Below, in pieces: positions 50,008 to 58,663 of a DNA stretch of 64,000 nt. The position numbers and the translations under genes were made by a program. Numbering within the stretch: position 1 is the first letter of the stretch; each line of letters begins with the position of its first letter. Source of the stretch: an uncultured Thermoanaerobaculia bacterium (GTDB lineage: Bacteria; Acidobacteriota; Thermoanaerobaculia; Multivoradales; Multivoraceae); contig OX638294.1 in the NCBI GenBank assembly GCA_951812325.1, forward strand, positions 465,136-529,135, written 5' to 3'. Below the pieces are notes generated by a model. It was given only the letters and a program-made list of their open reading frames with translations. It searched no databases and was not told where the DNA came from.

Positions 50008-51879
50008 TTGTCCAGCACGTCGCCCGAGGGCCCTACCGCTGCGCTCCCGCCCGGTTGCCGCATAGCCGAGTACGAGATCGTGCGCGTGCTCGGAGCGGGC
50101 GGCTTCGGCATCACGTACCTGGCGTTCGACCATCAGCTGGACGGGCCGGTGGCTCTCAAGGAGTACTTCCCCGCCCAGCTCGCGACCCGCGTGGACGGCG
50201 AGAGGGTTGCCGCCACGGCAACAACGAACCAGGAGACCTTCGCCTGGGGTCTCGAACGCTTCCTGGACGAGGCGCGGGCCATTCACCGCCTCCGGCACCC
50301 GAACGTCGTCCGGGCGAACCGCTACCTGGAAGCGAACGGCACCGCGTACATCGTGATGGAGTACGTTGAAGGCGAATCGCTGAAGGCCCTCCTTGACCGG
50401 AGGGGAACACTGTCGCCCGACGAGTGGCGCCCCTGGCTGGAGGCGCTGATGGACGGCTTGGCCCATGTGCACGGCCACGGCTACCTGCACCGCGACATCA
50501 AGCCCGCGAACATCGTCGTCCGCGCCGAGGACGGCGAACCCGTGCTGATCGACTTCGGCGCCGCGCGGGTGCAGCACCGCGACCGGACGCACACCCAGGT
50601 GCTGACAGCCGGCTACGCGCCGATCGAGCAGTACTCCACCGGCGCAACCCAGGGTCCGCCCGCCGACATTTACGCTCTGGCCGCCGTCTCCTATCGGGTG
50701 CTGACGGGGGACGCCGTGCCGAGCGCCCCGGATCGCATGCTGAACGACGACTGCGAACCGCTGAGTGAGCGCATAGGCGAAGCCGACGCCAACACGCTGA
50801 CGGCGATCGAACACGGACTCGCCGTCAGGCCCGAGCACCGCCCCCAGGATGTCGGAGCCTGGCGCAGGAACCTGAGCTCGGCGACCGTCTCACCGGCGGC
50901 CGACATAGCGGCGGCTGCCACCGGTTTGAAGACGCCCCTGCCCGAGACCCCGGGGCCGTCCGCCCGAACGGGGGCTGGAACTCCATCCCACAGCACCGGT
51001 GGCGAAGCACTCCCTTCCCGCCAAACACCGCCACCCCGACGCCCGCGAAGACACTTGTGGTGGGCCGTGCCCGCGCTCGCCGGTTTTCTGATCGTCAGCT
51101 TGAGGCTTGCCAACGGGCCACCAAGCGTGGGTGACTCTCTTCGTGATTCTCTGCTTTCAGGCGGCCGCGGTCCAGAGTTGGCCGTGATTCCGGCTGGCCG
51201 TTTTCGGATGGGCTGTGACTCGGGAGTGGAGTGCCACGACGATGAGTTGCCGGTGCATTCGGTGACGATTCCGGCTCCTCTTGCGGCGGCGAAGTACGAG
51301 GTGACGTTTTCGGAGTGGGATGCTTGCGTGGAGTCTGGCGGTTGCCGGCATGTTCCGGATGATCGTGGATGGGGTCGCGGCAATCGCCCGGTGGTCAATG
51401 TGAGTTGGGAGGACACGCAGGAGTACGTTGCGTGGCTTTCGGCGGAGAGCGGGTTCGAGTATCGTCTGTTGAGCGAGTCGGAGTGGGAGTACGCTGCTCG
51501 GGCGGGAACGAGCACGGCGTACAGTTGGGGCAATGAGATTGGTCGTAACCGTGCGAACTGCGATGGTTGCGGGAGCCCTTGGGACAACGACAGGACGGCG
51601 CCTGTGGGTTCGTTTGGTGCGAACCCGTTCGGCTTGCACGACATGCATGGCAACGTATGGGAGTGGGTTGAGGACTGCTCGAAGGCTAGGGCTAGCTACG
51701 TTGGCGCGCCGTCCGACGGGAGCGCCTGGCGGCGCGGTGACTGTTCTTATCGCGTCCTTCGGGGCGGTTCCTTGGGCGGCAAGCCGAGGTTCCTCCGCTC
51801 CGCGTTCCGCCTCGAGGGCAGGACCGGAGCCCGGAACAACTACCTCGGCTTCCGGGTTGCCCGGACGCTCACCCCCTGA
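50008..51879 (+). CDS. Ser/Thr protein kinase with TM segment and FGE-sulfatase (C-type-lectin-fold) domain, copy 2
   Basis: The only intact kinase-FGE gene: 623 residues. Kinase domain about 22-285 with GAGGFG, Lys51, HRD Asp163, DFG Asp182 and APIEQYS in the activation segment; all catalytic residues are present. A Pro/Ser/Thr-rich juxtamembrane linker (295-345), a membrane helix (349-367) and an external FGE-sulfatase domain (about 388-620) follow: VIPAGRFRMGC, NRPVVNVSWEDTQEYVAWL, YRLLSESEWEYAARAGT, LHDMHGNVWEWVEDC. The layout is that of a receptor kinase. The C-terminal 40 residues (582-620) look hypervariable. TTG start is supported by identity with the other two copies from that codon on. 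Confidence 0.92.
   Translation: MSSTSPEGPTAALPPGCRIAEYEIVRVLGAGGFGITYLAFDHQLDGPVALKEYFPAQLATRVDGERVAATATTNQETFAWGLERFLDEARAIHRLRHPNVVRANRYLEANGTAYIVMEYVEGESLKALLDRRGTLSPDEWRPWLEALMDGLAHVHGHGYLHRDIKPANIVVRAEDGEPVLIDFGAARVQHRDRTHTQVLTAGYAPIEQYSTGATQGPPADIYALAAVSYRVLTGDAVPSAPDRMLNDDCEPLSERIGEADANTLTAIEHGLAVRPEHRPQDVGAWRRNLSSATVSPAADIAAAATGLKTPLPETPGPSARTGAGTPSHSTGGEALPSRQTPPPRRPRRHLWWAVPALAGFLIVSLRLANGPPSVGDSLRDSLLSGGRGPELAVIPAGRFRMGCDSGVECHDDELPVHSVTIPAPLAAAKYEVTFSEWDACVESGGCRHVPDDRGWGRGNRPVVNVSWEDTQEYVAWLSAESGFEYRLLSESEWEYAARAGTSTAYSWGNEIGRNRANCDGCGSPWDNDRTAPVGSFGANPFGLHDMHGNVWEWVEDCSKARASYVGAPSDGSAWRRGDCSYRVLRGGSLGGKPRFLRSAFRLEGRTGARNNYLGFRVARTLTP
51751..51867 (+). other. DGR-type variable region candidate, copy 2
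   Basis: Encodes residues 582-620 (RVLRGGSLGGKPRF to GFRVART). In this fold DGR variable regions normally read RGGSW-NNN-PRN-LRSA-R with Asn codons at mutable sites. Here those sites hold LGG, F, LEG and NNY, and in copy 1 FFF, F, AEF and ISDF. No matching template repeat or reverse transcriptase is in the window. Confidence 0.5.
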
Positions 51880-51902
51880 GTCTTTACCTCTCTTTGGGTG
51901 TT

Positions 51903-51924
51903 CCAAGGGGGCTTGCCCCCTTGG
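51903..51924. terminator. perfect 10-bp hairpin after kinase gene 2
   Basis: CCAAGGGGGC-TT-GCCCCCTTGG starts 23 nt after the stop codon. It could be a transcription terminator, although no T run follows. DGR targets often have a GC-rich hairpin or cruciform just behind the variable region, so that role is also possible. Confidence 0.55.
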
Positions 51925-51959
51925 TCCGGCGCTCGGGTTGCCTTCGTTTCCGCGGTCGT

Positions 51960-52430
51960 CCTGTCTACCAACGTACGTGACACAGCGGTGATCCCGTCGA
52001 ATAGCGGAGAACACCGGTTGGCAAGGAGGAGCGATGTCAAGGCGAGCGCAGGTGGCGGTGGCTCGACGGTTCCGGCCCCGCGGCGGTTCCCGACCCGGAA
52101 GTGGCGGCGAAGCCGACGAGACGGCAGTTCACGGCGGAGCACCGGCTTCGGATTCTGGAGGGGGCGGACCGGTGCACGGACGCGGCGAGGTGGGTCGTCT
52201 CCTTCGGTGAGAGGGTCAGTACAGCTCGCATCTCGCCAACTGGCGCAAGGCACGGCGAACCGGCGCGCTCTCGGCTCTGGGGCCGAGGAAGCGTGGCCGC
52301 AAGCCCGCCGAGGCCAACCCTCTGGCACCGAAGGTGAAGCGGCTGGAGAGAGAACTCGACGCCGCTCGCACACGCGAAGGGAGCGCGCACGCTGCGGGAG
52401 CCGGGGTTGAGCGAGCTCCTTCCGTGTAGC
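51960..52430 (+). mobile_element. degenerate IS3 relic before kinase gene 3
   Basis: Begins with CCTGTCTACCAACGTACGTG, the family left end, and follows orfA to its coiled coil (a readable stretch is VKRLERELDAAR), with several frameshifts. orfB is absent. It belongs to the same family as the element in kinase gene 1 but is old. Confidence 0.75.
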
Positions 52431-52441
52431 CGTTGCGCTGC

Positions 52442-52447
52442 TACAGT
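52442..52447 (+). promoter_or_regulatory. -10-like box of kinase gene 3
   Basis: TACAGT lies 9 nt before the TTG at 52457; the preceding GCGCTGC and the following CCCGTCGCG are the same as at kinase gene 1, apart from one base. Confidence 0.5.
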
Positions 52448-52456
52448 CCCGTCGCG

Positions 52457-55400
52457 TTGTCCAGCACGTCGCCCGAGGCCCCTCCCGCTGCGCTTCCGCC
52501 CGGCTGCCGCATAGCCGAGTACGAGATCGTGCGCGTGCTCGGAGCCGGGGGCTTCGGCATCACGTACTTGGCGTTCGACCATCAGCTGGACGGGCCGGTC
52601 GCTCTCAAGGAGTACTTCCCCGCCCAGCTCGCGACCCGCGTGGACGGCGAGAGGGTTGCCGCGACGGCAACAACGAACCAGGAGACCTTCGCCTGGGGTC
52701 TTGAACGCTTCCTGGACGAGGCGCGGGCCATTCACCGCCTCCGGCACCCGAACGTCGTCCGGGCGAACCGCTACCTGGAAGCGAACGGCACCGCGTACAT
52801 CGTCATGGAGTACGTTGAAGGCGAATCGCTGAAGGCCCTCCTTGACCGGAGAGGTAAGCTGCCGCCCGACGAGTGGCGGCCTTGGCTGGACGCGCTTGTG
52901 GACGGCCTGGAGCATGTCCACGGCCACGGCTACCTGCACCGCGACATCAAACCCGCGAACATCGTCGTCCGCGCCGAGGACGGCGAACCCGTGCTGATCG
53001 ACTTCGGCGCCGCGCGGGTGCAGCACGGCGACCGAACACACACCCAGGTGCTGACGGCCGGCTACGCGCCCATCGAGCAGTACTCCACCGGCGCAACCCA
53101 GGGTCCGCCCGCCGACATCTACGCGCTGGCCGCCGTCTCCTATCGGGTACTGACGGGGGACGCCGTGCCGAGCGCGCCGGATCGCATGCTGAACGACGAC
53201 TGCGAACCGCTCGCTGAGCGCATAGGCAGAGCCGACGCCAGCTGGCTGGACGCGATCGACAACGGACTCGCCGTCAGGCCCGAGGACCGGCCCCAGGACA
53301 TCGGGACCTGGCGCACGAGCTTGAGCTCGGCGACCACGCCACCACCAGGATCAGCATCGCCTCGCCAGACCGACCACTTCCAGGCTTCCACCGAGGAGGT
53401 GAACCCGTCGGCACCAGCGCCCGCACCATCGCCCTCAGAAGAGGGAACCGACAACCAGCGACAAGCCAGCTACTTCATCACTCTCGGCTCTCACTCGGAC
53501 GACGTGCTCCGCCTCCAAGGTACCCCAACCAGCATCAAGAAGTACAATCTGAGAGGGTACCTTCGTGGCTCGGGCAGACTAGAGGTATGGAAGTACGGCG
53601 AGAGCCACGTCACGATATCCACCCGGACCCGCCAAGTCGTCGATTGGTCGAACGACGGCCTACTCAAGGTGCGGCCCAGATCAAAGACGGGCCGAAAAGG
53701 CCGGGAGCGGACCCGGTACTTCACTCGTGGTTCCCACGCCGACTACGTGCTTCGCCTCCGCGGCAAACCCAACCGCATTGAAAGGGGCGAAACGGGCGAA
53801 GAAGTCTGGCACTACGGCGAAGACCAGGTCACGATCTCCGTCAGAACCCGCGAAGTCCTCCGTTGGGCGGTCCGCTATTCGTCGGGAGCCAAGGTACGGC
53901 TCTTACCCGGAGACAACCAGACGCAAGCCAGCCACTTCACTCGTGGTTCCCACTCGGACGATGTGCTCCGCCTCCACGGCACCCCAAACGGCATCATCAA
54001 GGACGAAGACCCTGAGCAGGAAATCTGGCGCTACGGCGTAGGCCACGTCACGATCTCCACCCAAACCAATCAAGTCCTCTATTGGTTTGGCCGATTCAAG
54101 GTAGAGATCCTCCCTGGAGACAGCCAGACACAAGCCAGCGACTTCACTCGTGGTTCCCACGTCGACGACCTCCTCCGCCTCCAAGGCACCCCGAACGGCA
54201 TCATCAAGGATGAGAACCTGGAACGAGAACTCTGGTACTACTGTATGGCCAGCGTCACGATCTCCACCCGAACCAACCATGTTCTTGACTGGAACAACAA
54301 CAGCGGTCGGCTCAAGGTGCGGCTTCCGCCTCGAAACACACAGCTCAGACGCTTTGCTCAAGGTTCCCACTCGGATGATGTGCTCCGCCTCCAGGGTACT
54401 CCTAGAAGAGTCGTCAAGAGTAAGAGCTCGGAATGCGAAACCTGGCACTACGGCGGAAGCCGCGTCGTGTTCTCTACACGAACCCACAGAGTTCTCCGGT
54501 GGAAGGAAGCCGACTTCGGACTCCCGCGGCTCGAGGCAGTACTTCTTCCATCAAGGGACTCCGGCAGCCGGTTCAAGCTACCTGAGGACGACCGAGAACA
54601 GATCAGCCATTTCACTCTCGGGGCACACTCGGCCTTCGTGCTCCTTGTACACGGCGCCCCTAATACCGTATCGCCGAGCTTCCTTTTCACCCGGGAAGAG
54701 GAGATCTGGGAGTACGACGAGGGTCACGTCACCATCTCGACCAAGAACCATGAGGTGCTCGGCTGGACAAACTTCCGTGGCGAACTCAGAGTAAGGCTTC
54801 TGCCAGGCAGCAACGGGACCAACGCACCCTATTTCACCAGCGGCTCCCATGTGGACGACGTGATCCGCCTCCAAGGCACACCCAGTAGGGTCGAGAACAT
54901 TGATCGGTTGGGAGATGAAATCTGGCACTACGGTCAGGACTACGACGATGAGGACGAAGTCACTGTCTCGTCCCGAGACAACAGAGTTCTTGGCTGGAGG
55001 AACCACCACGGCCAACTCAAGGTGGGGCTTCCGGCCGGCGGCAACCGAACAGACGCGGACTACTTCAGCCGCGGTTCTCATGCAGATGACGTGATGCGCC
55101 TCCAAGGTACACCCACCAAGATCAGCATCCAAGAAGACGAACCTCGGGAATTCGAAACCTGGCACTACGACGAGGAGGAGGAGGAGGAGGAGGAGGAGGA
55201 GGAGGAGGACGGCGGGAGTACCGTCACCATATCTACCCGAACCAACGAGGTCATCGGCTACCGTAACCGTCACGGCCAACTCAAGGTGCGACTTGCTCCA
55301 GGCAGCAAAGGGACCAACGCGGACTACTTTACCCGCGGCTCCCACTTGGACGACGTGATTCGCCTTCAAGGCACACCCAACAGTGTCACACACCATGAGT

Positions 55401-56701
55401 CGGACGGATTCGAATTCTGGTGCTATGGTGTCGGCACCCACCGTCACCCGCCGCACGGGGAGGATGACATTCTGTTTGACCTCGATTCGCTCGAAGACTC
55501 TGTGAAGATCTCCACCCGAACCAACGACGTCATGGGCTGGAGTAACCACCACGGCCAGCTCAAGGTGCGCCTCGCGCCAGGCAGCAACCGGACCAACGCG
55601 AACTACTTCACCCGCGGCTCTCATCTGGACGACGTGATTCGCCTTCAAGGCACACCCGCCGAGATTCGCAACCAAGAGCCTCGGGAAGTTGAAATTTGGT
55701 GCTACGGTGATTATGAGCCCTCCGTTACCGTGTGCACTCGAACTCACAAGGTTCTTCGCTGGAGGAACGTGAGCGGTCTACTCAGAATCCGGCTCTTGCC
55801 GGGCGAGAACGTGACGGACATGGATCACTTCAGCCACGGCTCCCACTCAGATGACGTGATCCGACTCCAAGGCACCCCCCTTTCAATTGTTTTTCCTTGG
55901 ACGTTTGGAGAACGAGATTATGGAATGGAGACTTGGGACTACGGCGAGGGCGACGTCGTCACGATCTCCACCCGTACCCACGAAGTTCTTCACTGGAAGA
56001 ACCTGAGCGGACAACTCAACGGCCGGCTTTTCTCTGACAGCAAGGCGACGAATGCGGACTACTTCACCCGCGGTTCACACGTGGACGAAGTGATTCGTCT
56101 TCACGGCGCACCTGAGCGTATCAGCAGCGAGACAAACTACGGGGGCAGGTCTGGGGTGACGTTTTCCAAGGAGAGGGAGGTCTGGCACTACGGCGACAGG
56201 AACACCGTTACCGTCCTCATCCGAACTCGGGAAGTCGTTGAGTGGTGCAACGACGGCCAGCTCAAAGTGCGGCTCTTTCCAGGTAACAACGGGACCGAGG
56301 CGGGCCATTTCACTTGCGGCTCTCACGTGGACGACGTGATTCGCCTTCAAGGCACGCCCATGAAGATTCGCAAGGCAGGTACCAAGCCCATGGAGACTTG
56401 GCACTACGACGGTCGGAACACCGTCACCGTCTCCACCATAACCCAGGAAGTTGTCGAGTGGCGCAACGGCGGCCAGCTCAAAGTGCGGCTTCTGGCGGGC
56501 AACAGCGGGACTGATGCGGACTGCTTCACGCGTGGCTCCCACTCGGACGACGTGATTCGCCTTCAAGGCACGCCCACGGCGATCAGCCGGTGGGAGGAAC
56601 GGGAGACGTGGCACTACGGCAAAGACACGGTGGATATCTCAATCAAGACCCGGTTGGTCATCTCGTGGAACCGCGTCGGCCGACTCAAGGTGAGGAAGTA
56701 G
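52457..56701 (+). CDS. Ser/Thr protein kinase fused to 14 BamE-like repeats, copy 3
   Basis: A 1414-residue protein. The kinase domain (about 22-285) is nearly identical to copies 1 and 2, with Lys51, Asp163 and Asp182 kept. A Pro/Ser-rich linker (295-335) follows, but there is no membrane helix and no FGE domain. Instead residues ~339-1414 are 14 tandem repeats of about 70-92 residues with the pattern FTRGSHxDDVIRLQGTP, E-WHYG, VTIST-T-EVL-W, GQLKVRL-PG. This resembles the small BamE/SmpA-type domain (G-S-xxxVxxxxGxP...WxYG). The protein should be cytoplasmic. A run of 12 Glu lies in repeat 8. The repeat region is visibly lower in GC than its surroundings. Start TTG 52457 by identity with the paralogs. 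Confidence 0.88.
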   Translation: MSSTSPEAPPAALPPGCRIAEYEIVRVLGAGGFGITYLAFDHQLDGPVALKEYFPAQLATRVDGERVAATATTNQETFAWGLERFLDEARAIHRLRHPNVVRANRYLEANGTAYIVMEYVEGESLKALLDRRGKLPPDEWRPWLDALVDGLEHVHGHGYLHRDIKPANIVVRAEDGEPVLIDFGAARVQHGDRTHTQVLTAGYAPIEQYSTGATQGPPADIYALAAVSYRVLTGDAVPSAPDRMLNDDCEPLAERIGRADASWLDAIDNGLAVRPEDRPQDIGTWRTSLSSATTPPPGSASPRQTDHFQASTEEVNPSAPAPAPSPSEEGTDNQRQASYFITLGSHSDDVLRLQGTPTSIKKYNLRGYLRGSGRLEVWKYGESHVTISTRTRQVVDWSNDGLLKVRPRSKTGRKGRERTRYFTRGSHADYVLRLRGKPNRIERGETGEEVWHYGEDQVTISVRTREVLRWAVRYSSGAKVRLLPGDNQTQASHFTRGSHSDDVLRLHGTPNGIIKDEDPEQEIWRYGVGHVTISTQTNQVLYWFGRFKVEILPGDSQTQASDFTRGSHVDDLLRLQGTPNGIIKDENLERELWYYCMASVTISTRTNHVLDWNNNSGRLKVRLPPRNTQLRRFAQGSHSDDVLRLQGTPRRVVKSKSSECETWHYGGSRVVFSTRTHRVLRWKEADFGLPRLEAVLLPSRDSGSRFKLPEDDREQISHFTLGAHSAFVLLVHGAPNTVSPSFLFTREEEIWEYDEGHVTISTKNHEVLGWTNFRGELRVRLLPGSNGTNAPYFTSGSHVDDVIRLQGTPSRVENIDRLGDEIWHYGQDYDDEDEVTVSSRDNRVLGWRNHHGQLKVGLPAGGNRTDADYFSRGSHADDVMRLQGTPTKISIQEDEPREFETWHYDEEEEEEEEEEEEDGGSTVTISTRTNEVIGYRNRHGQLKVRLAPGSKGTNADYFTRGSHLDDVIRLQGTPNSVTHHESDGFEFWCYGVGTHRHPPHGEDDILFDLDSLEDSVKISTRTNDVMGWSNHHGQLKVRLAPGSNRTNANYFTRGSHLDDVIRLQGTPAEIRNQEPREVEIWCYGDYEPSVTVCTRTHKVLRWRNVSGLLRIRLLPGENVTDMDHFSHGSHSDDVIRLQGTPLSIVFPWTFGERDYGMETWDYGEGDVVTISTRTHEVLHWKNLSGQLNGRLFSDSKATNADYFTRGSHVDEVIRLHGAPERISSETNYGGRSGVTFSKEREVWHYGDRNTVTVLIRTREVVEWCNDGQLKVRLFPGNNGTEAGHFTCGSHVDDVIRLQGTPMKIRKAGTKPMETWHYDGRNTVTVSTITQEVVEWRNGGQLKVRLLAGNSGTDADCFTRGSHSDDVIRLQGTPTAISRWEERETWHYGKDTVDISIKTRLVISWNRVGRLKVRK
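53471..56698 (+). repeat. 14 tandem protein-coding repeats (about 230 bp each)
   Basis: Units start near FTRGSH. They are diverged at DNA level but constant at GSH-DD, RLQGTP, W-YG and the closing LKVR. Units 8-10 and 12-14 are most alike, as expected from stepwise duplication. The linker between units ends in a GTNADY-like motif. Confidence 0.85.
55172..55209 (+). repeat. (GAG)12 microsatellite
   Basis: Twelve GAG triplets encode 12 Glu residues inside repeat 8 of kinase 3. Being a triplet repeat, slippage would change loop length without breaking the frame. Confidence 0.95.
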
Positions 56702-56779
56702 TCTGAGAGCACCGAGAGCACCGGCCAGGTGTTGGGGTGTAGTCCTCAACCGAAAGGTGAACCCTATTGAGAACAGGAG

Positions 56780-57010
56780 GCTTCGGAAACTTCCAGCAGC
56801 CCTTGTCCCGGTCTGCAAGGTCTGCGCGATCGCGAATGGAGTTCGCTGGCGGCTTGAACGCGGAGGCCGGTTGGTCAGCGCTACGCCCGGGCCAAACTTG
56901 CTTCACCATCGGCTGCCGGCACTCCGGGTCGTACCGGAGTCTTGATTGTGTCCTCGTGGACTCCTCCTTCAGGAATGAGGCGCCCACGAACCGCCTCAAG
57001 GTCAGACGAC
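56780..57010 (-). mobile_element. IS3 relic (orfA) on the minus strand
   Basis: On the minus strand the frame reads RYDPECRQPMVKQVWPGRSA and DQPASAFKPPANSIRD, which matches orfA of the relic at 49474-49940 (RYPAEYRQQMVDLVRSGRSP, DQPAREFEPSAQSTR). The preceding GGAGGAGT and GTTCGTGG also match that copy. It closes the kinase array on the right, inverted relative to the first relic. The rest of 56702-57040 holds no gene. Confidence 0.65.
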
Positions 57011-57040
57011 GCTCGCCTGCTCCCCGCGACTTTTTTTTCG

Positions 57041-58663
57041 ATGAGCTCACGCGCAAGACGACTCAGTCCGGTTCTGCTCTGTGCGGCCTTCGCCGCGCTT
57101 CCTTCTTCGCTGACCGCCGCGGCTCCGGACTCCGGCAGCTACGACGGGGCGGTCGTGCGCGTGGTCGCGCAGTCGGCTGGCGGCGAGATTCTGGCTACGG
57201 GCTCCGGTTTCTTCGTGGACGAGCGGCATGTGGTGACGAACCACCACGTGGTCGCCGACGGGGAGCTGCCGCCCGGCTCCCTGATCTCGATCGTTCTGGC
57301 GGACGAACAGGGCTGGCTGCCGGTGATCGTTCGCTGGGCCGACGAGGGGCTCGATCTGGCCGTGCTGAAGGCTGGTTCCGACCGCGGGCGATCCGGTCTG
57401 GCGCTCGTTCTGACCGAGCCGGCGCGGGGCGTGGACGTCTATGCCGTGGGCTACCCCGGTTCGGCGGACCGGGCCTCGGGCAACGTTGTGCAGAGCACGT
57501 TGACGGACGGGATCCTGAGCAAGCCGCCCTTCGAGGCGCAGTGGGGCGCGCCAATCACGCAGTCATCCGGGGGCGGCGCCGGTCAAGGGCCTGGCGCCGG
57601 CCTGGCGCGGGTTCTTCAGCACACGGCGGCGATCAGTCCGGGCAGCAGCGGCGGGCCCCTGCTCGACTCGTGCGGCAGGGTCCTCGGCGTGAACACGGCA
57701 GGCGGCTTGAGTGAAGTCCGAGACGCCTCGGGCAACGTGATAGGCGCGACGGCGGCGCAGGGCATCTTCTTCGCCCTCGACGCCTCGGAGCTGGCGCGGG
57801 CGCTCGATGGACTGGGCGTGGAGTACGAGCCGGCCGGGGCCTGCGACTCGGCCGGTCAACCGCCGCACACGGCACGCGCGGCCGCGCCAGGAGCTTCGAG
57901 CCGCCATTTCTGGCTGATCGGGCTGCTCGGCTCCGTTGCCGTCCTGGGGGCCGTGCTTCTCTACCGGCGTTCGCGCCGACGGGGGGGCCGCGCGACCACT
58001 GCCGGTCGGGCTGGAACCGGCGACGACGGCGAGGGCATCGCCAATCGGCGACGTCGGGGAGGAGCCGCTGCCGGATCGAGGCCCGGCGCTGGCGGGAACA
58101 CCTTCGACGACCCGGAGCACGTCGCTGCGCGGGCGGCCAGCGCAAACGGCCCGCACTCGGACTCCTTCCCCGCCGGCCTCGACGCCGAGGCAGGCGCCGG
58201 CCACGCCAGGCGCCCGGGCAGCGCCGCTGTGCCGAGCGACGGGGCTGCAGCCTCTCGATCTCGGCCTGGTCAAAGACGCGGTTTCTCGGACCGTCGACCA
58301 TCCGCAGGGTTGCTGGACCATGGCGCCCACGGCCGAGTTCCAGGCGGTTCCCTTCGGCTGACCGGCCACCGCGGCACGCCGCACCTGAGCCTTGACACGG
58401 CACAACTCCGGCGCGCAGCGCACGGCCACAGCTTTGGCCGACTGCCCGATCTGGTCGATCATCCGCTCGCCCTGGAAGGCCTTTCCCGGCGCCACTTCCG
58501 CATCAGCATGGGCCGCCGGCGGACCTGGCTGGAAGACCTCAACTCGACGAACGGCACGTTTGTCAACGGGGAGCAGCTGATCCCCTACCGGGCACGGCAA
58601 ATTCGCGCCGGCGACGAGATTGCGGCCGGCGCGGGACGCTGGCGCGTGGCGGGGCTCGGATGA
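57041..58663 (+). CDS. secreted trypsin-like serine protease with TM segment and C-terminal FHA domain
   Basis: A 540-residue protein. Signal peptide 1-26 (LLCAAFAALPSSLTAAA) is followed by a chymotrypsin-fold protease: His in VVTNHHVVAD, Asp in EGLDLAVLK, Ser in SPGSSGGPLLDSCG. A membrane helix (about 289-311, HFWLIGLLGSVAVLGAVLLY) and an Arg stop-transfer precede a long disordered linker. A cytoplasmic FHA domain ends the protein (LSRRHFRISMGRRRTWLEDL, NSTNGTFVNG). It could pass an outside proteolytic event to inside phosphothreonine signalling. ATG 57041 is the first start giving a good signal peptide. It is the first gene of the FHA/PP2C locus. Confidence 0.9.
   Translation: MSSRARRLSPVLLCAAFAALPSSLTAAAPDSGSYDGAVVRVVAQSAGGEILATGSGFFVDERHVVTNHHVVADGELPPGSLISIVLADEQGWLPVIVRWADEGLDLAVLKAGSDRGRSGLALVLTEPARGVDVYAVGYPGSADRASGNVVQSTLTDGILSKPPFEAQWGAPITQSSGGGAGQGPGAGLARVLQHTAAISPGSSGGPLLDSCGRVLGVNTAGGLSEVRDASGNVIGATAAQGIFFALDASELARALDGLGVEYEPAGACDSAGQPPHTARAAAPGASSRHFWLIGLLGSVAVLGAVLLYRRSRRRGGRATTAGRAGTGDDGEGIANRRRRGGAAAGSRPGAGGNTFDDPEHVAARAASANGPHSDSFPAGLDAEAGAGHARRPGSAAVPSDGAAASRSRPGQRRGFSDRRPSAGLLDHGAHGRVPGGSLRLTGHRGTPHLSLDTAQLRRAAHGHSFGRLPDLVDHPLALEGLSRRHFRISMGRRRTWLEDLNSTNGTFVNGEQLIPYRARQIRAGDEIAAGAGRWRVAGLG

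Noticed and set aside
48674..52457. DGR reverse transcriptase or template repeat near the variable regions
   Set aside because: I searched both strands by eye around the kinase genes; the only mobile-element proteins are DDE transposases, and no A-rich copy of the variable region was found.
53471..56698. CRISPR array
   Set aside because: Units are ~230 bp, diverged, in one open frame and encode a repeated protein domain; no short identical repeats with unique spacers.
56685..57056. 123-codon minus-strand ORF as a functional gene
   Set aside because: Its middle matches an IS3 orfA but the ends do not, and no orfB follows; it is a relic.
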